From the IMG/VR virus record IMGVR_UViG_3300048547_000183, positions 1-27,817 of that record: a DNA stretch of 27,817 nt, one strand, 5' to 3'. This DNA is from a virus. A program made the position numbers and the translations under genes. Position 1 is the first letter of the stretch. Every line of letters starts with the position of its first letter. Positions 10,801 to 16,771 of the stretch are shown here, piece by piece. A model generated the notes under the pieces. It searched no databases, had not been told where the DNA came from, and worked only from the letters and a program-made list of their open reading frames with translations.

Positions 10801-11683
10801 TGGAATAGATTCATTTAGTATAACACCCGATTTATCAGCATACAATCTTTCATACACCAATGCAGTTCAATCAACAATAGGTGGTGGTGAAAATGCTTAC
10901 ATAACTAAAAACTTGTATTATGATGTTTTACATACTATGATACCTTCACTCTTGTTTAAAGGCACAAGCATGATTACAAGTGTAAGAAGAACAGGTATAA
11001 ATGCACCTGATGAAGATTCACCTGCTTTAGATACTTCATATGTTATGAGGTCAACAAACGACTTTATAACATTGAATGATAATGTATTCTTTGAGAGACC
11101 AAGTATCGTTGCTTCTTCGATTAACGAACAAGAAGAAGTCACAGGTGGTCCAACTACTAAATCATTTGAAGCGAGATTGCAATTACAAACAGTTAATCAA
11201 AACATATCACCTGTTATTGATGTTTCAACAATAGGGTGTATCGGAATCATGAACAGAATCAATGATATTGATTCGTCTGATGACTTAGCGACAGAACTTG
11301 CTTATGTAGCTTCAACTGAACCTGATGGTGACAACAACGCAAATGTTTATATCACTAGAAAAGTTAATCTAAAGAATCCTGCAACTTCTTTGAAAGTAAT
11401 TTCAGATAACTTTAGACCTGCAGGTACAGATATCAAAGTCATGTATAAGATATTGAAGAATGACGAAACAACACCTATTGATGATTTAGGGTTTGAATAC
11501 TTTAACACAACAGGTGGTCCAGATGTTGCAATCGAACAAGATGCAAGAAACTTTAAGGAATATGAATACACTGCTGACGGTCTACCAGAGTTCACAGGAT
11601 TTGTTGTTAAGATTGTAAGTCAATCAGACAATACATCAATTGTACCTCTAGTGTCAGCACTTAGATGTATCGCTCTCGCATAA
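4853..11683 (+). CDS. Giant DUF4815-type virion structural protein with polyproline stalk
   Basis: This is a 2276-residue protein. Residues 1-60 carry the signature of the DUF4815 family of T4-like phage structural proteins (YYDDYSEDKNFHKVLFRAGR, then QARELTQSQSILQNQIQKFG). The first 1560 residues are mixed beta-rich structure with GYFVKV, KAYVKGYEIEK and YVPRIDKIFLHKGG-type landmarks. Residues 1565-1624 contain runs of 20, 21 and 9 prolines, followed by a basic patch (RRPRRRR). Residues 1650-1820 (WGDPLAESF, then LTSIDLYFKSKSTNLPV, then ESPVYVEEG) resemble a C-terminal module seen in other marine phage structural proteins. Near residues 1930-1960 there is a GVGYAVGDSITIP motif like those in the two upstream genes. 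Position after gp8 suggests a baseplate or baseplate-fibre connector, comparable in place to gp9/gp10, but function is inferred. The start has only a weak Shine-Dalgarno (AAGAAG). Confidence 0.8.
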   Translation: MAEKTDLNISPYYDDYSEDKNFHKVLFRAGRPIQARELTQSQSILQNQIQKFGNHMFKEGSIVNGAESDIDMDVEYVKVESDNPNTTGNAAVASYLSGFKDKLVQGEESGCIALVVNTESQTETEPDTLIVKYLQEGTDGTSTTAASVRFKGAEELREITLDANGTATSASNNNEFKVKSLGDSPVGRASIASVSEGVVFLRGYFVKVEKQVITLEKYSGKPTYRIGINIVESLVTSSEDNSLLDNAQGSTNENAPGADRLKISLNLAKYSLTDVTDTNFIELGRVNAGVIELEVNRPIYNHIENTMARRTFDANGDFVLRQFTHSFREHLLKDFNRGYYEDYQGGDESKVMFMASPGKAYVKGYEIEKTGTSPIEINKARTTESLTNANTPARLGNKLRIQDAFGLPEFGESTSIESYKPILLYSQVNSSAGTIPDALGNATQHQIGFARVRNIDEQSSSLMNLYLFDIKMFTRITMSSVSGSLYAVGDKIVSLDTGATGIIQALDASNNYLFISDVNGTFVEGNDIQTYGRRSTSTSGGAIQNVRPFNIEDARSVAQSPSDSTDGNFTANIILDNDKIISGSTNIATSGAITGIGTAFLTELRVGDVILDGSGTEQVISTVTDNSNAQTVASSGVTASNQVSLIRRRTKLYNQDQSASIFAWPRDYVKEHTPTLCTVRKQEEFNIDANGQISITKSSDETFSAVNNDNYQFAIIKAGSGSSPQRALGNVLKGDDVTITGTTSKTVQIGNADDQNGRVRASWTVIIANPSRKSKTLREYRSLEVSSGDTINNFYGTSFKHQEISLGVSDVYKIRAIYEAVPGTTTTVGSKEVATPPSFTLDVDSGQFDTGHFVKGQTSGVRAKLIDFNSGSRSYFYYLTDNKFTEGETVVDETTNAVATITTLHTASPNIANRFYLDNGQRDGFYDHGKIIRKQGEPAPNNALTIIFDYFIGGDGDFYDVGSYSDIDYVDIPNFSPNKVDLGGFEPDGQFELADAVDFRPSVGQIFPSQAFGLTTSNFDITSTVDISDYDSSNGSGEGIKISPFVYESRNYESARENIPYDGSAKANADITAARPSFSRCPLPTSMIAGNIEFYVPRIDKIFLHKGGEFIVSQGNPSITPSRPTRIDDSLEMFELFIPPFTKNVKDIKVRSKDYRRFTMADIGKINQRVTNLERVTALSLLEKDTQSLQVLDADGFDRFKSGFLVDNFRGHKIGNVSHPDYRCSIDTKMGHLRPQSYSQFFDIDMNTSQSSGYAKTGDLITLPFSEISYVDQNKASRHINVNPYHVFAFVGNVKLTPGTDIWNDTEQLPEVRINREGNFDAVLAENTNSLGTVWNNWQTTWAGEPTVVETEQQSSTSGSWSGDPAQGGEWLQGTIISTELTETPEIQSRTGVRTSVVEDFVETRNDRVVSVSVIPFIRSREIEIDATNLKPNTKHFIYFDGIRVDGYVKPYSSTFSQDGGTTTSSGVQSDGNGRLRAYFNIPNDRFQRFPTGQRELRVTSSVNNLSNPDSNATGVYQAQGLLNSSQTEIVSTRNARVITERLTGERTIMRRGERLNVETDGSTPPPPPPPPPPPPPPPPPPPPVDRPIVSPPPPPPPPPPPPPPPPPPPPPIVLPPPPPPPPPIAPPLPEPVLPRPPIEDRRPRRRRAIEERGWGDPLAESFLVEADGGMMLTSIDLYFKSKSTNLPVSIEVRNMVNGYPGQTVLPFSIVTKNPADVNISDDGSAVTTFTFESPVYVEEGSEMCFVIYSNSNDYECFISRMGEQDLITGQTISGQPYAGSLFLSQNASTWTAEQTDDLKFNMKVAKFDTTAQGQVVFENEHLPETKLQPNSVEVYDSQSFVRFYNYSHGMYDTQSNVIIWGVEGDKSGSALTATGNTGTGAAAGTYDNSGSNLYNDAIYTLNGASTGKDLIIHSFVVNDDGDITSVQIANPGVGYAVGDSITIPNFDGSGANATITIQSVGDTLGGIPVDAINGQYSSITNYGIDSFSITPDLSAYNLSYTNAVQSTIGGGENAYITKNLYYDVLHTMIPSLLFKGTSMITSVRRTGINAPDEDSPALDTSYVMRSTNDFITLNDNVFFERPSIVASSINEQEEVTGGPTTKSFEARLQLQTVNQNISPVIDVSTIGCIGIMNRINDIDSSDDLATELAYVASTEPDGDNNANVYITRKVNLKNPATSLKVISDNFRPAGTDIKVMYKILKNDETTPIDDLGFEYFNTTGGPDVAIEQDARNFKEYEYTADGLPEFTGFVVKIVSQSDNTSIVPLVSALRCIALA
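9545..9724 (+). repeat. Low-complexity CCN tract encoding polyproline
   Basis: Three in-frame proline runs of 20 (9545-9604), 21 (9626-9688) and 9 (9698-9724) codons are separated by VDRPIVS and IVL. All four proline third bases CCA, CCT, CCG are mixed (CCC is almost absent), so this is not a simple slipped trinucleotide. It is a C-rich island in an otherwise AT-rich region. Confidence 0.97.
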
Positions 11684-11880
11684 TGAGTAGAGTAGAAGGT
11701 CATATTGATTTAATGAGAGATGATGAAAGTCATGCTATTGTTAATATCAATACTGAACACTATAAATTAGTAAAGAGAAGAAGAGAAGTGATGCAAATGC
11801 AGAAGAATGAAATAAATAGTTTAAGGGAAGAGATAACTGAAATCAAATCACTCATGAAAGAGTTAATAGAGAAAGTATAA
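11683..11880 (+). CDS. Small coiled-coil protein (65 aa), unknown role
   Basis: I choose the ATG at 11683, which overlaps the stop of the giant structural gene as TAATG; the in-frame ATG at 11665 would lie inside that gene and is less likely. The protein is acidic and basic, with no signal peptide. Its second half (residues about 28-65) has the heptad-like, Lys/Glu-rich pattern of a coiled coil: KRRREVMQMQKNEINSLREE, then ITEIKSLMKELIEKV. Its stop overlaps the next start, again as TAATG, so translation of the three genes is probably coupled. The place suggests a virion or assembly accessory protein. I do not recognise the family with certainty. Confidence 0.75.
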   Translation: MSRVEGHIDLMRDDESHAIVNINTEHYKLVKRRREVMQMQKNEINSLREEITEIKSLMKELIEKV

Positions 11881-13472
11881 TGGCAAAAACAGTAGACAAT
11901 TTTTCAACGATAGAAGAGTTTAGAAAGACTTATAACGACCTAGCATTTGATGTCGGTGATGTCTCTGGTCTTCGAACATCATTAAAATCAGGCAATAATG
12001 ATACACTTGTAGATGCAGTAAACTACTTAGAAGATAAAGCATTCTTTTTCCAAGAGTATGTCTATTCAGCACCTGAACATAATATGAATGGTAAAGTTAG
12101 TTTTACAGGTGTTGATTCATTCGAAAACGATTTACTATTCAGAAAAGACAAGATTCAAGTATTTTTAAATGATAAACACTTAATTGAAGATACAGACTTT
12201 ATTATATCTTCGCCGACAGGAACAGGTGCTCATACAGAAATTATCTTACAAGGACCTTATGTAGGTGGTACAAACACAGGTGATAAACTATTCATCTATT
12301 CGTTCACAGGTTCATTTATTGGAACAAGTATCAACACTGAGTTATCATCATTCTTTAACCAAACACCAGAGAATGCAATTTATAACTCTAACTCGGCAGG
12401 TGTAATTCTAAACGGTTCTAACTTAGGGGCAACAACTCTCTTAGAATCAGGTTATACTTTACAACTTGCAGGTCGAACATTTGCAGAAGACGATATAACG
12501 CTCGCTGCTAACAAAACATTAACAGCACCTATAATCACTGATGGTACTATGACAATACAGTCAGGTGCTATCTCAGGCGCTACAAACATCACTGCATCAG
12601 GAACAGTTCAAGCAGAACACATCTACACAACAGACGATTTACAAGTAGGCGATGACGCAACATTTGGTGGTGATGGAACATTTGGTGGTGACATAACAGT
12701 CACAGGTTCTGCTACTGTCGGTAGTTTGACATCAAATGGAAATGTATCAGGTACAAACGCAACCTTTACAGGTAATGTAGACTTAGGAAATGCAACTTCT
12801 GATACTATCACAATGTCAGGTCGTGTAGATTCGCATATTGTTCCTAACAATACATCAAGAAATTTAGGTTCAAGTACTTTACCTTGGCAGAATGTATATG
12901 CAAGTGACTTTACAGGAAACTTAACAGGTAATGTTGTCGGAGATGTCACAGGTGATTTAACTGGTAATGTTTCTGGAACTGCAACACAGGCCGCTAACTT
13001 AAACAATCATGATACTACAGATTTAGCAGAAGGAAACAATCTCTACTATACTAACGCAAGAGCAGACGCTAGAATTGCTGCCGCTAGTATCGAAGATTTA
13101 TCAGATGTTCATACATTAGGAACACCAAATGCAGGTCAGATACTTGCTTGGAACGCTTCAAACAATAGATTCGAAGTTCAAGACAATGCTACATCGTCAG
13201 GAAGTATTACTGAAACAACTAATAAATACTTGACAGACGATAGAGTAAATGCAATGATATCTGCTGGTTCAGGTCTTGCTAAGTCTTACAATGCAGGCAA
13301 TGGAGGCGACCCATTAGATGGTGTTGCTACCTTGTCAGTCAACACATCAAACGGAATCAAATTGGATGGCGATGATGTAGAATTAGATTATGAAGTTGTA
13401 AGTTCGTCTTCTCTATCAGGAACACCATCCGGTACAGGTAAAGAAATCGGACATATATGGTTTGTGATATGA
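11880..13472 (+). CDS. Tail-fibre-like structural protein (530 aa)
   Basis: The N-terminal 145 residues (TIEEFRKTYNDLAFDVGDVSG, a helical EDKAFFFQEYVYSAPEH stretch, then FLNDKHLIEDTDFIISSPTG) look like a virion-attachment domain. Residues about 200-360 are short beta repeats typical of phage fibres: GDDATFGGDGTFGGDITVTG, then FTGNLTGNVVGDVTGDLTG. These are followed by a LAEGNNLYYTNARADARI motif that recurs in the 666-residue fibre at 20861. The C terminus (GTGKEIGHIWFVI) has the Gly-rich then Trp ending seen in that other fibre (GAVGDMWILYS). The ATG overlaps the previous stop. It is probably a fibre or adhesin of the baseplate; which receptor, if any, cannot be seen. Confidence 0.75.
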   Translation: MAKTVDNFSTIEEFRKTYNDLAFDVGDVSGLRTSLKSGNNDTLVDAVNYLEDKAFFFQEYVYSAPEHNMNGKVSFTGVDSFENDLLFRKDKIQVFLNDKHLIEDTDFIISSPTGTGAHTEIILQGPYVGGTNTGDKLFIYSFTGSFIGTSINTELSSFFNQTPENAIYNSNSAGVILNGSNLGATTLLESGYTLQLAGRTFAEDDITLAANKTLTAPIITDGTMTIQSGAISGATNITASGTVQAEHIYTTDDLQVGDDATFGGDGTFGGDITVTGSATVGSLTSNGNVSGTNATFTGNVDLGNATSDTITMSGRVDSHIVPNNTSRNLGSSTLPWQNVYASDFTGNLTGNVVGDVTGDLTGNVSGTATQAANLNNHDTTDLAEGNNLYYTNARADARIAAASIEDLSDVHTLGTPNAGQILAWNASNNRFEVQDNATSSGSITETTNKYLTDDRVNAMISAGSGLAKSYNAGNGGDPLDGVATLSVNTSNGIKLDGDDVELDYEVVSSSSLSGTPSGTGKEIGHIWFVI

Positions 13473-13473
13473 T

Positions 13474-15222
13474 ATGGCAGATAAAATATACATTAAACAC
13501 AATTTAGGGAACTTTAATCAACCTTACATAGCAAGGTCAACAGTTAATGCTCAAAACCCTATAATCGCTCAGCAGAATAGAAGACAACCTAGAATTCTAC
13601 AAGTTCCTAGCACTTATCAAAATAGACAACCGAGCACCTATCGTGACCCTGTAAATGCTCAGCAACCTAATATTAGAAATAAACAACATCCGTTTAATAG
13701 AAGTTATAGAACACCAAACGCAGTAAGTAATCAGGTTCCGTTTACATATCCTGCAATAGGTACTGTGCCTGCGACTTATCAACATCAGAGTCCAAGTATA
13801 TACACTGCTCAGACTCAAATACCTAGTCAATATCAACATCAGAGTCCTTATATTACTAGAAGAAGTTATACTTTCCAAAGTCCAGCGATTTATCAACATC
13901 AATCACCTTATACATTTCGTTCGCCAGGAACAGTGCAACAACCAGGTACTTATCAACATCAACAACCCGCTTCGTATGACCATAGAAGTCCTTATACTAT
14001 ACCTAAAACTTATAGTCATAGAACGCCTGTAAGTAGACAAAACTCTATTGCTAATCCTGTTATTAGAACTAGAGATTATCAGAATCCTGTAAATTATCAG
14101 AATCCTGTAATTAGAAATAAACAAAGTCCAGTTATTGCACAATCACCAACGCCTGTAATTATAGCAAACGGTAATGTAGGAACGACATATTATTACGGCG
14201 CCGGAAGAAATCGTATTAATAGTCCATTAGCAGCTACTAGAGTTCCAAGTATAGTCACAGGAGCTCAAAGTCCTATGGCCCCCATGTCTTGGAATGCATT
14301 TGGACTTTATAATCATCAATCATCTACCGTCACAACTTATAATTCGCAGGTGGAAATTGCATTTAGATTAGATTGTAATTGGATTAACGGCAGTCCTTAT
14401 TTCAATCTTTGGGTAAAAAGAGGACCCACTGCAACTTCATCTCCTTATTCAAATGGAAGTTATTTCGGTTATGATGAGATAGATACTTCAACCGTTATGG
14501 GGTCAACAGCAGGTTGGTATATTGCTTCAAATTGGGATTTACCATCATCAATTGTAAATAGTGGTAGTGGGTTTAAGATAAACATGATATTACAAAGTTG
14601 GTCAGGTTCTAATGGAACGGTTACAGGTATTCAACCTGTGACATCGTTTGATTATTCACATACAAATGTCAGTTATGGTACCGATATAAGTTCATCAGTA
14701 GGAACTTCTGACCCAAGTAGTATTTGGACAGGTACTGGTACAGGCGCTTCGGCCTTTATGACTAAAACTGTTAATTCAGCTAACTCTACCTTTAATAATG
14801 GTGCAACTGCTTCTACAATATCATATCCAGCGGATCCAGGTGGTTCAGGCGCTCAAACAGCATCAGCATTATCATGGGGTGTAAAAACAACAGCAATAAG
14901 ACAGACAGGTGGTAATACATCAACATTTACTACTAGTTCAACTATGGATATAATTGTGCAAATAGAATTAGAAGACCAGAACACTTCTAGTTCAAATGAT
15001 TTACCATATCACTTAATTAGAACAAATAATTTATTACAAAGAGTCACAACAGGCGGAGGCGGCGGAGGCGGCGGTGGGTTCACCCCATTTACTCCTACTT
15101 TCCAATCTTTCTATCAAGAACCTCTTCAACAAGAAATAAATAGATTCACTAGCAGTAGACAAGAAATATCTCAACCGTTAGACCCAAGTGTCACGAATCC
15201 AGTTTTCAATGAGGGCTTCTAA
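13474..15222 (+). CDS. Proline-parity repeat protein with unidentified C-terminal domain (582 aa)
   Basis: Residues 16-228 consist of short repeats of the kinds PSTYQH, PVNAQQ, PNIRNKQH and PYTFRS. Every proline-to-proline distance I counted in this stretch (about 29) is even, mostly 6, 8 or 10. Residues about 230-515 form a separate non-repetitive domain rich in Ser, Thr, Gly, Trp and Tyr (MSWNAFGLYNHQSS, WINGSPYFNLWVKRGP, GWYIASNWDLP), which I do not recognise; it may be a lectin-like or receptor-binding domain. A run of nine glycines (527-535) then links to a 47-residue tail. The start MADKIYIKHN resembles the IYIK/YVK motif in the two related proteins at 15226 and 22894. It begins one base after the preceding stop and is followed after three bases by a shorter repeat protein. 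A fibre or surface-decoration role is inferred from context. Confidence 0.72.
   Translation: MADKIYIKHNLGNFNQPYIARSTVNAQNPIIAQQNRRQPRILQVPSTYQNRQPSTYRDPVNAQQPNIRNKQHPFNRSYRTPNAVSNQVPFTYPAIGTVPATYQHQSPSIYTAQTQIPSQYQHQSPYITRRSYTFQSPAIYQHQSPYTFRSPGTVQQPGTYQHQQPASYDHRSPYTIPKTYSHRTPVSRQNSIANPVIRTRDYQNPVNYQNPVIRNKQSPVIAQSPTPVIIANGNVGTTYYYGAGRNRINSPLAATRVPSIVTGAQSPMAPMSWNAFGLYNHQSSTVTTYNSQVEIAFRLDCNWINGSPYFNLWVKRGPTATSSPYSNGSYFGYDEIDTSTVMGSTAGWYIASNWDLPSSIVNSGSGFKINMILQSWSGSNGTVTGIQPVTSFDYSHTNVSYGTDISSSVGTSDPSSIWTGTGTGASAFMTKTVNSANSTFNNGATASTISYPADPGGSGAQTASALSWGVKTTAIRQTGGNTSTFTTSSTMDIIVQIELEDQNTSSSNDLPYHLIRTNNLLQRVTTGGGGGGGGGFTPFTPTFQSFYQEPLQQEINRFTSSRQEISQPLDPSVTNPVFNEGF
13519..14154 (+). repeat. 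Coding proline-parity repeats, copy 1
   Basis: This codes for the repetitive half of the 582-residue protein. Units are 4, 6, 8, 10 or 12 residues from proline to proline, always even. Codons vary between units, so conservation is at the protein rather than the DNA level. Confidence 0.85.
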
Positions 15223-15225
15223 AAC

Positions 15226-16035
15226 ATGGCACAGCAATATACAGTAAATACTAGGGCATCATTCCAGTCTTCTACGCCTGTACAATATGGTCACAGAACT
15301 CCTGCGACTACAAGACAGCCTGCTATTCAACCTTATGGTAATCAGGAACCATATCAGTCACCTTCTACTTACAGACACCCTGTAATTAGAAACTATGATA
15401 TGAATAGACAACAACCTAATATTAGAAACTACAGAATACCTTTAACAAATGTTGATTATCAAACAACTGTAGATTATCAACAACCAACTAGTGGGGGTGT
15501 TCCTTTTGATAGAAATTATAGAACGCCTTTATCAGGTAGATATCCATTTGCAAATAGACAACCTAATATAAGAGATAGACAAACTCCTTCTCCTTATGTT
15601 GCTAATAAACAGAATCCGTTTATCAGAAATTATCAGAACCCATACGCTTATCAGGCAAGTGATAGACAACCTACAATTTATAATGCTCAAATAGCAGGTT
15701 CTTATCAACATCAATCTCCTTCTACTTATCAACATAGAAGTCCGTTCACTTATCAAAATCCTGTTAATGCTCAGAATCCTTATATTGCAAATGCACAATC
15801 GAATCAACCTTATCAGATTGTATATCAAGTTGCATATTCTTACAGAAGTCCGTCAACTTATCAGGTAACATATAATAGTCAAAGACCTATTACGCAGGTT
15901 GCAGAAGCAAAAGCAATATACATCAAAGACGCTGATGGTGTGGTAAAGAAAGTTGATAAGGCATATGTAAAAAATAATAGTACAGATGTAGAACAAATAC
16001 ATCAAACTATACCTTATCCTAATCTAAACACTTAA
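15226..16035 (+). CDS. Short proline-parity repeat protein (269 aa)
   Basis: Residues about 14-222 are almost wholly repeats such as PSTYRH, PNIRDRQ, PFTYQN, PVNAQN and PYIANAQ. Proline spacing is again even (4, 6, 8, 10, 12, 14, 16), with a single exception of 15 that I found near residues 70-86. The last 45 residues are different: AIYIKDADGVVKKVDKAYVK, then a short polar tail. This YIK/YVK motif matches the N termini of the related genes at 13474 and 22894. The gene starts three bases after the previous stop without a clear Shine-Dalgarno, suggesting coupled translation. It has no recognisable catalytic domain; I infer a fibre or stalk component and cannot name it. Confidence 0.75.
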   Translation: MAQQYTVNTRASFQSSTPVQYGHRTPATTRQPAIQPYGNQEPYQSPSTYRHPVIRNYDMNRQQPNIRNYRIPLTNVDYQTTVDYQQPTSGGVPFDRNYRTPLSGRYPFANRQPNIRDRQTPSPYVANKQNPFIRNYQNPYAYQASDRQPTIYNAQIAGSYQHQSPSTYQHRSPFTYQNPVNAQNPYIANAQSNQPYQIVYQVAYSYRSPSTYQVTYNSQRPITQVAEAKAIYIKDADGVVKKVDKAYVKNNSTDVEQIHQTIPYPNLNT

Positions 16036-16039
16036 ATCG

Positions 16040-16047
16040 TATAAATA
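16040..16047 (+). promoter_or_regulatory. T4-type late promoter, predicted leaderless start
   Basis: A perfect TATAAATA lies four bases after the preceding stop. In T4 the last base of this box is at about -6, which would place +1 at 16053, the A of the next ATG. The gene has no room for a Shine-Dalgarno on this transcript. Confidence 0.7.
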
Positions 16048-16052
16048 GTTGT

Positions 16053-16385
16053 ATGGCTATTATCGCAAACTTATTCATAGACCAAGGAACAGACTTTAGT
16101 GTGACTGTAGATGTCACTGGTGCTGATGGTGAAATATTAAACCTGAATGGTTATAGTGCTTCAGCACAAATAAGAAAAACATATTCATCATCTACAACTG
16201 CTGCTACATTCTCTACATCTATCGCAGAATCAACAGGTCAAGTCACATTATCACTAACAGATACACAAACATCTGCTCTATCTCACGGAAGATATGTCTA
16301 TGATATGAACATAACAAGTGGTGGCGGTCAGACAACAAGAGTTGTAGAAGGACAAGCTATCATAACACCAGGAGTCACACGATGA
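16053..16385 (+). CDS. Small Ig-like virion protein (110 aa)
   Basis: The protein reads as one beta-sandwich domain: LFIDQGTDFSVTVDVTGADG, NLNGYSASAQIRKTYSSS, TGQVTLSLTDTQTSAL, HGRYVYDMNITSGGGQTTRV, EGQAIITPGVT. This pattern is familiar from small virion proteins of marine T4-like phages and resembles the N-terminal Ig-like domain of BppU-type baseplate proteins; the link to BppU is by general pattern only. Its stop overlaps the next start as ATGA, so the two are translationally coupled. It is probably a fibre-base or baseplate adaptor. The start follows the late promoter by six bases only. Confidence 0.72.
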   Translation: MAIIANLFIDQGTDFSVTVDVTGADGEILNLNGYSASAQIRKTYSSSTTAATFSTSIAESTGQVTLSLTDTQTSALSHGRYVYDMNITSGGGQTTRVVEGQAIITPGVTR

Positions 16386-16627
16386 GCAATATCAAGGGAG
16401 TTGTTTCTAGGGTTGCTACAATAGGTGGTAAACTTTCTAACACAACAAATTTAAGAGCGAAACAAGTCGCAATAGGTAATTCATCTACTAATGTAAACTT
16501 ATCTGCTAAATCTATTAATGAGTTATCAGATGTTGATGCAACAGAAACAGATGATGGACTTCTTTCATACGATGCCGAATCAGATAAGTGGACAACCACA
16601 ACTATTTTAGACGGCGGAACATTTTAG
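16382..16627 (+). CDS. Short fibre-associated protein ending DGGTF (81 aa)
   Basis: The start overlaps the previous stop (ATGA). The protein begins MSNIKGVVSRVATIGGKLSN and continues with a SINELSDVDAT...DGLLSYDAESDKWT motif, which is common in phage fibre proteins (a variant, IEDLSDVHTLG, occurs in the 530-residue fibre). The last residues ILDGGTF are shared with the 535-residue fibre at 16772 (AIDGGTF) and nearly with the 72-residue protein at 20643 (TIDGGTI). The last 17 bases before the stop are the same in this gene and in the gene at 16772. It is probably a small structural partner of a fibre. Confidence 0.7.
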   Translation: MSNIKGVVSRVATIGGKLSNTTNLRAKQVAIGNSSTNVNLSAKSINELSDVDATETDDGLLSYDAESDKWTTTTILDGGTF

Positions 16628-16630
16628 TTT

Positions 16631-16638
16631 TATAAATA
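16631..16638 (+). promoter_or_regulatory. T4-type late promoter, perfect octamer
   Basis: TATAAATA lies three bases after the stop of the 81-residue gene. Expected +1 is near 16644, giving a leader of about 128 bases before the ATG at 16772, by far the longest in the window. Confidence 0.75.
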
Positions 16639-16643
16639 CTCAT

Positions 16644-16771
16644 ACAATCAAGGTGTCATTCATTGAGACACGACCCTCATAGTGAGAGGACTGTATATAT
16701 TATGAATCTTCTCGAATAGTGCAGAGAATTAAGCTTAATTAATCATATAATCATTTTTTAGGAGAAAAAAA
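16644..16771 (+). promoter_or_regulatory. Long structured 5' leader
   Basis: The leader contains four inverted repeats in order. These are GTGTC/GACAC (16653-16657 with 16667-16671); a CTCA-TAG-TGAG hairpin extended by CC/GG with one bulge (16674-16689); TTCTC/GAGAA (16709-16713 with 16724-16728); and the perfect palindrome AATTAAGCTTAATT (16727-16740). The last two overlap and so could be alternatives. It ends with a strong AGGAG about seven bases before the ATG. No known riboswitch class is recognised. Regulation is inferred only. Confidence 0.5.

Noticed and set aside
11665-11682. Upstream ATG for the small coiled-coil gene
   Set aside because: It lies inside the end of the giant gene; the ATG at 11683 overlaps the stop as TAATG, the pattern used by neighbouring genes.
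11811-11818. Late-promoter-like AATAAATA inside the small coiled-coil gene (similar ones inside other genes)
   Set aside because: One-mismatch boxes are expected by chance in AT-rich coding DNA, and this one has no intergenic context to support it.
13597-14142. Minus-strand open frames inside the repeat genes (also 15532-15828, 22972-23274, 24963-25430)
   Set aside because: They mirror the repeat codons of real plus-strand genes, have no ribosome sites or known domains, and the biased repeat composition simply lacks stops in that frame.
13519-14154. Collagen-like or polyproline-II fibre
   Set aside because: There is no glycine every third residue, and proline spacing is even rather than a multiple of three.
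16663-16701. Host sigma-70 promoter in the long leader (TTGAGA and TATATT)
   Set aside because: The spacer is about 27 bases, far too long.
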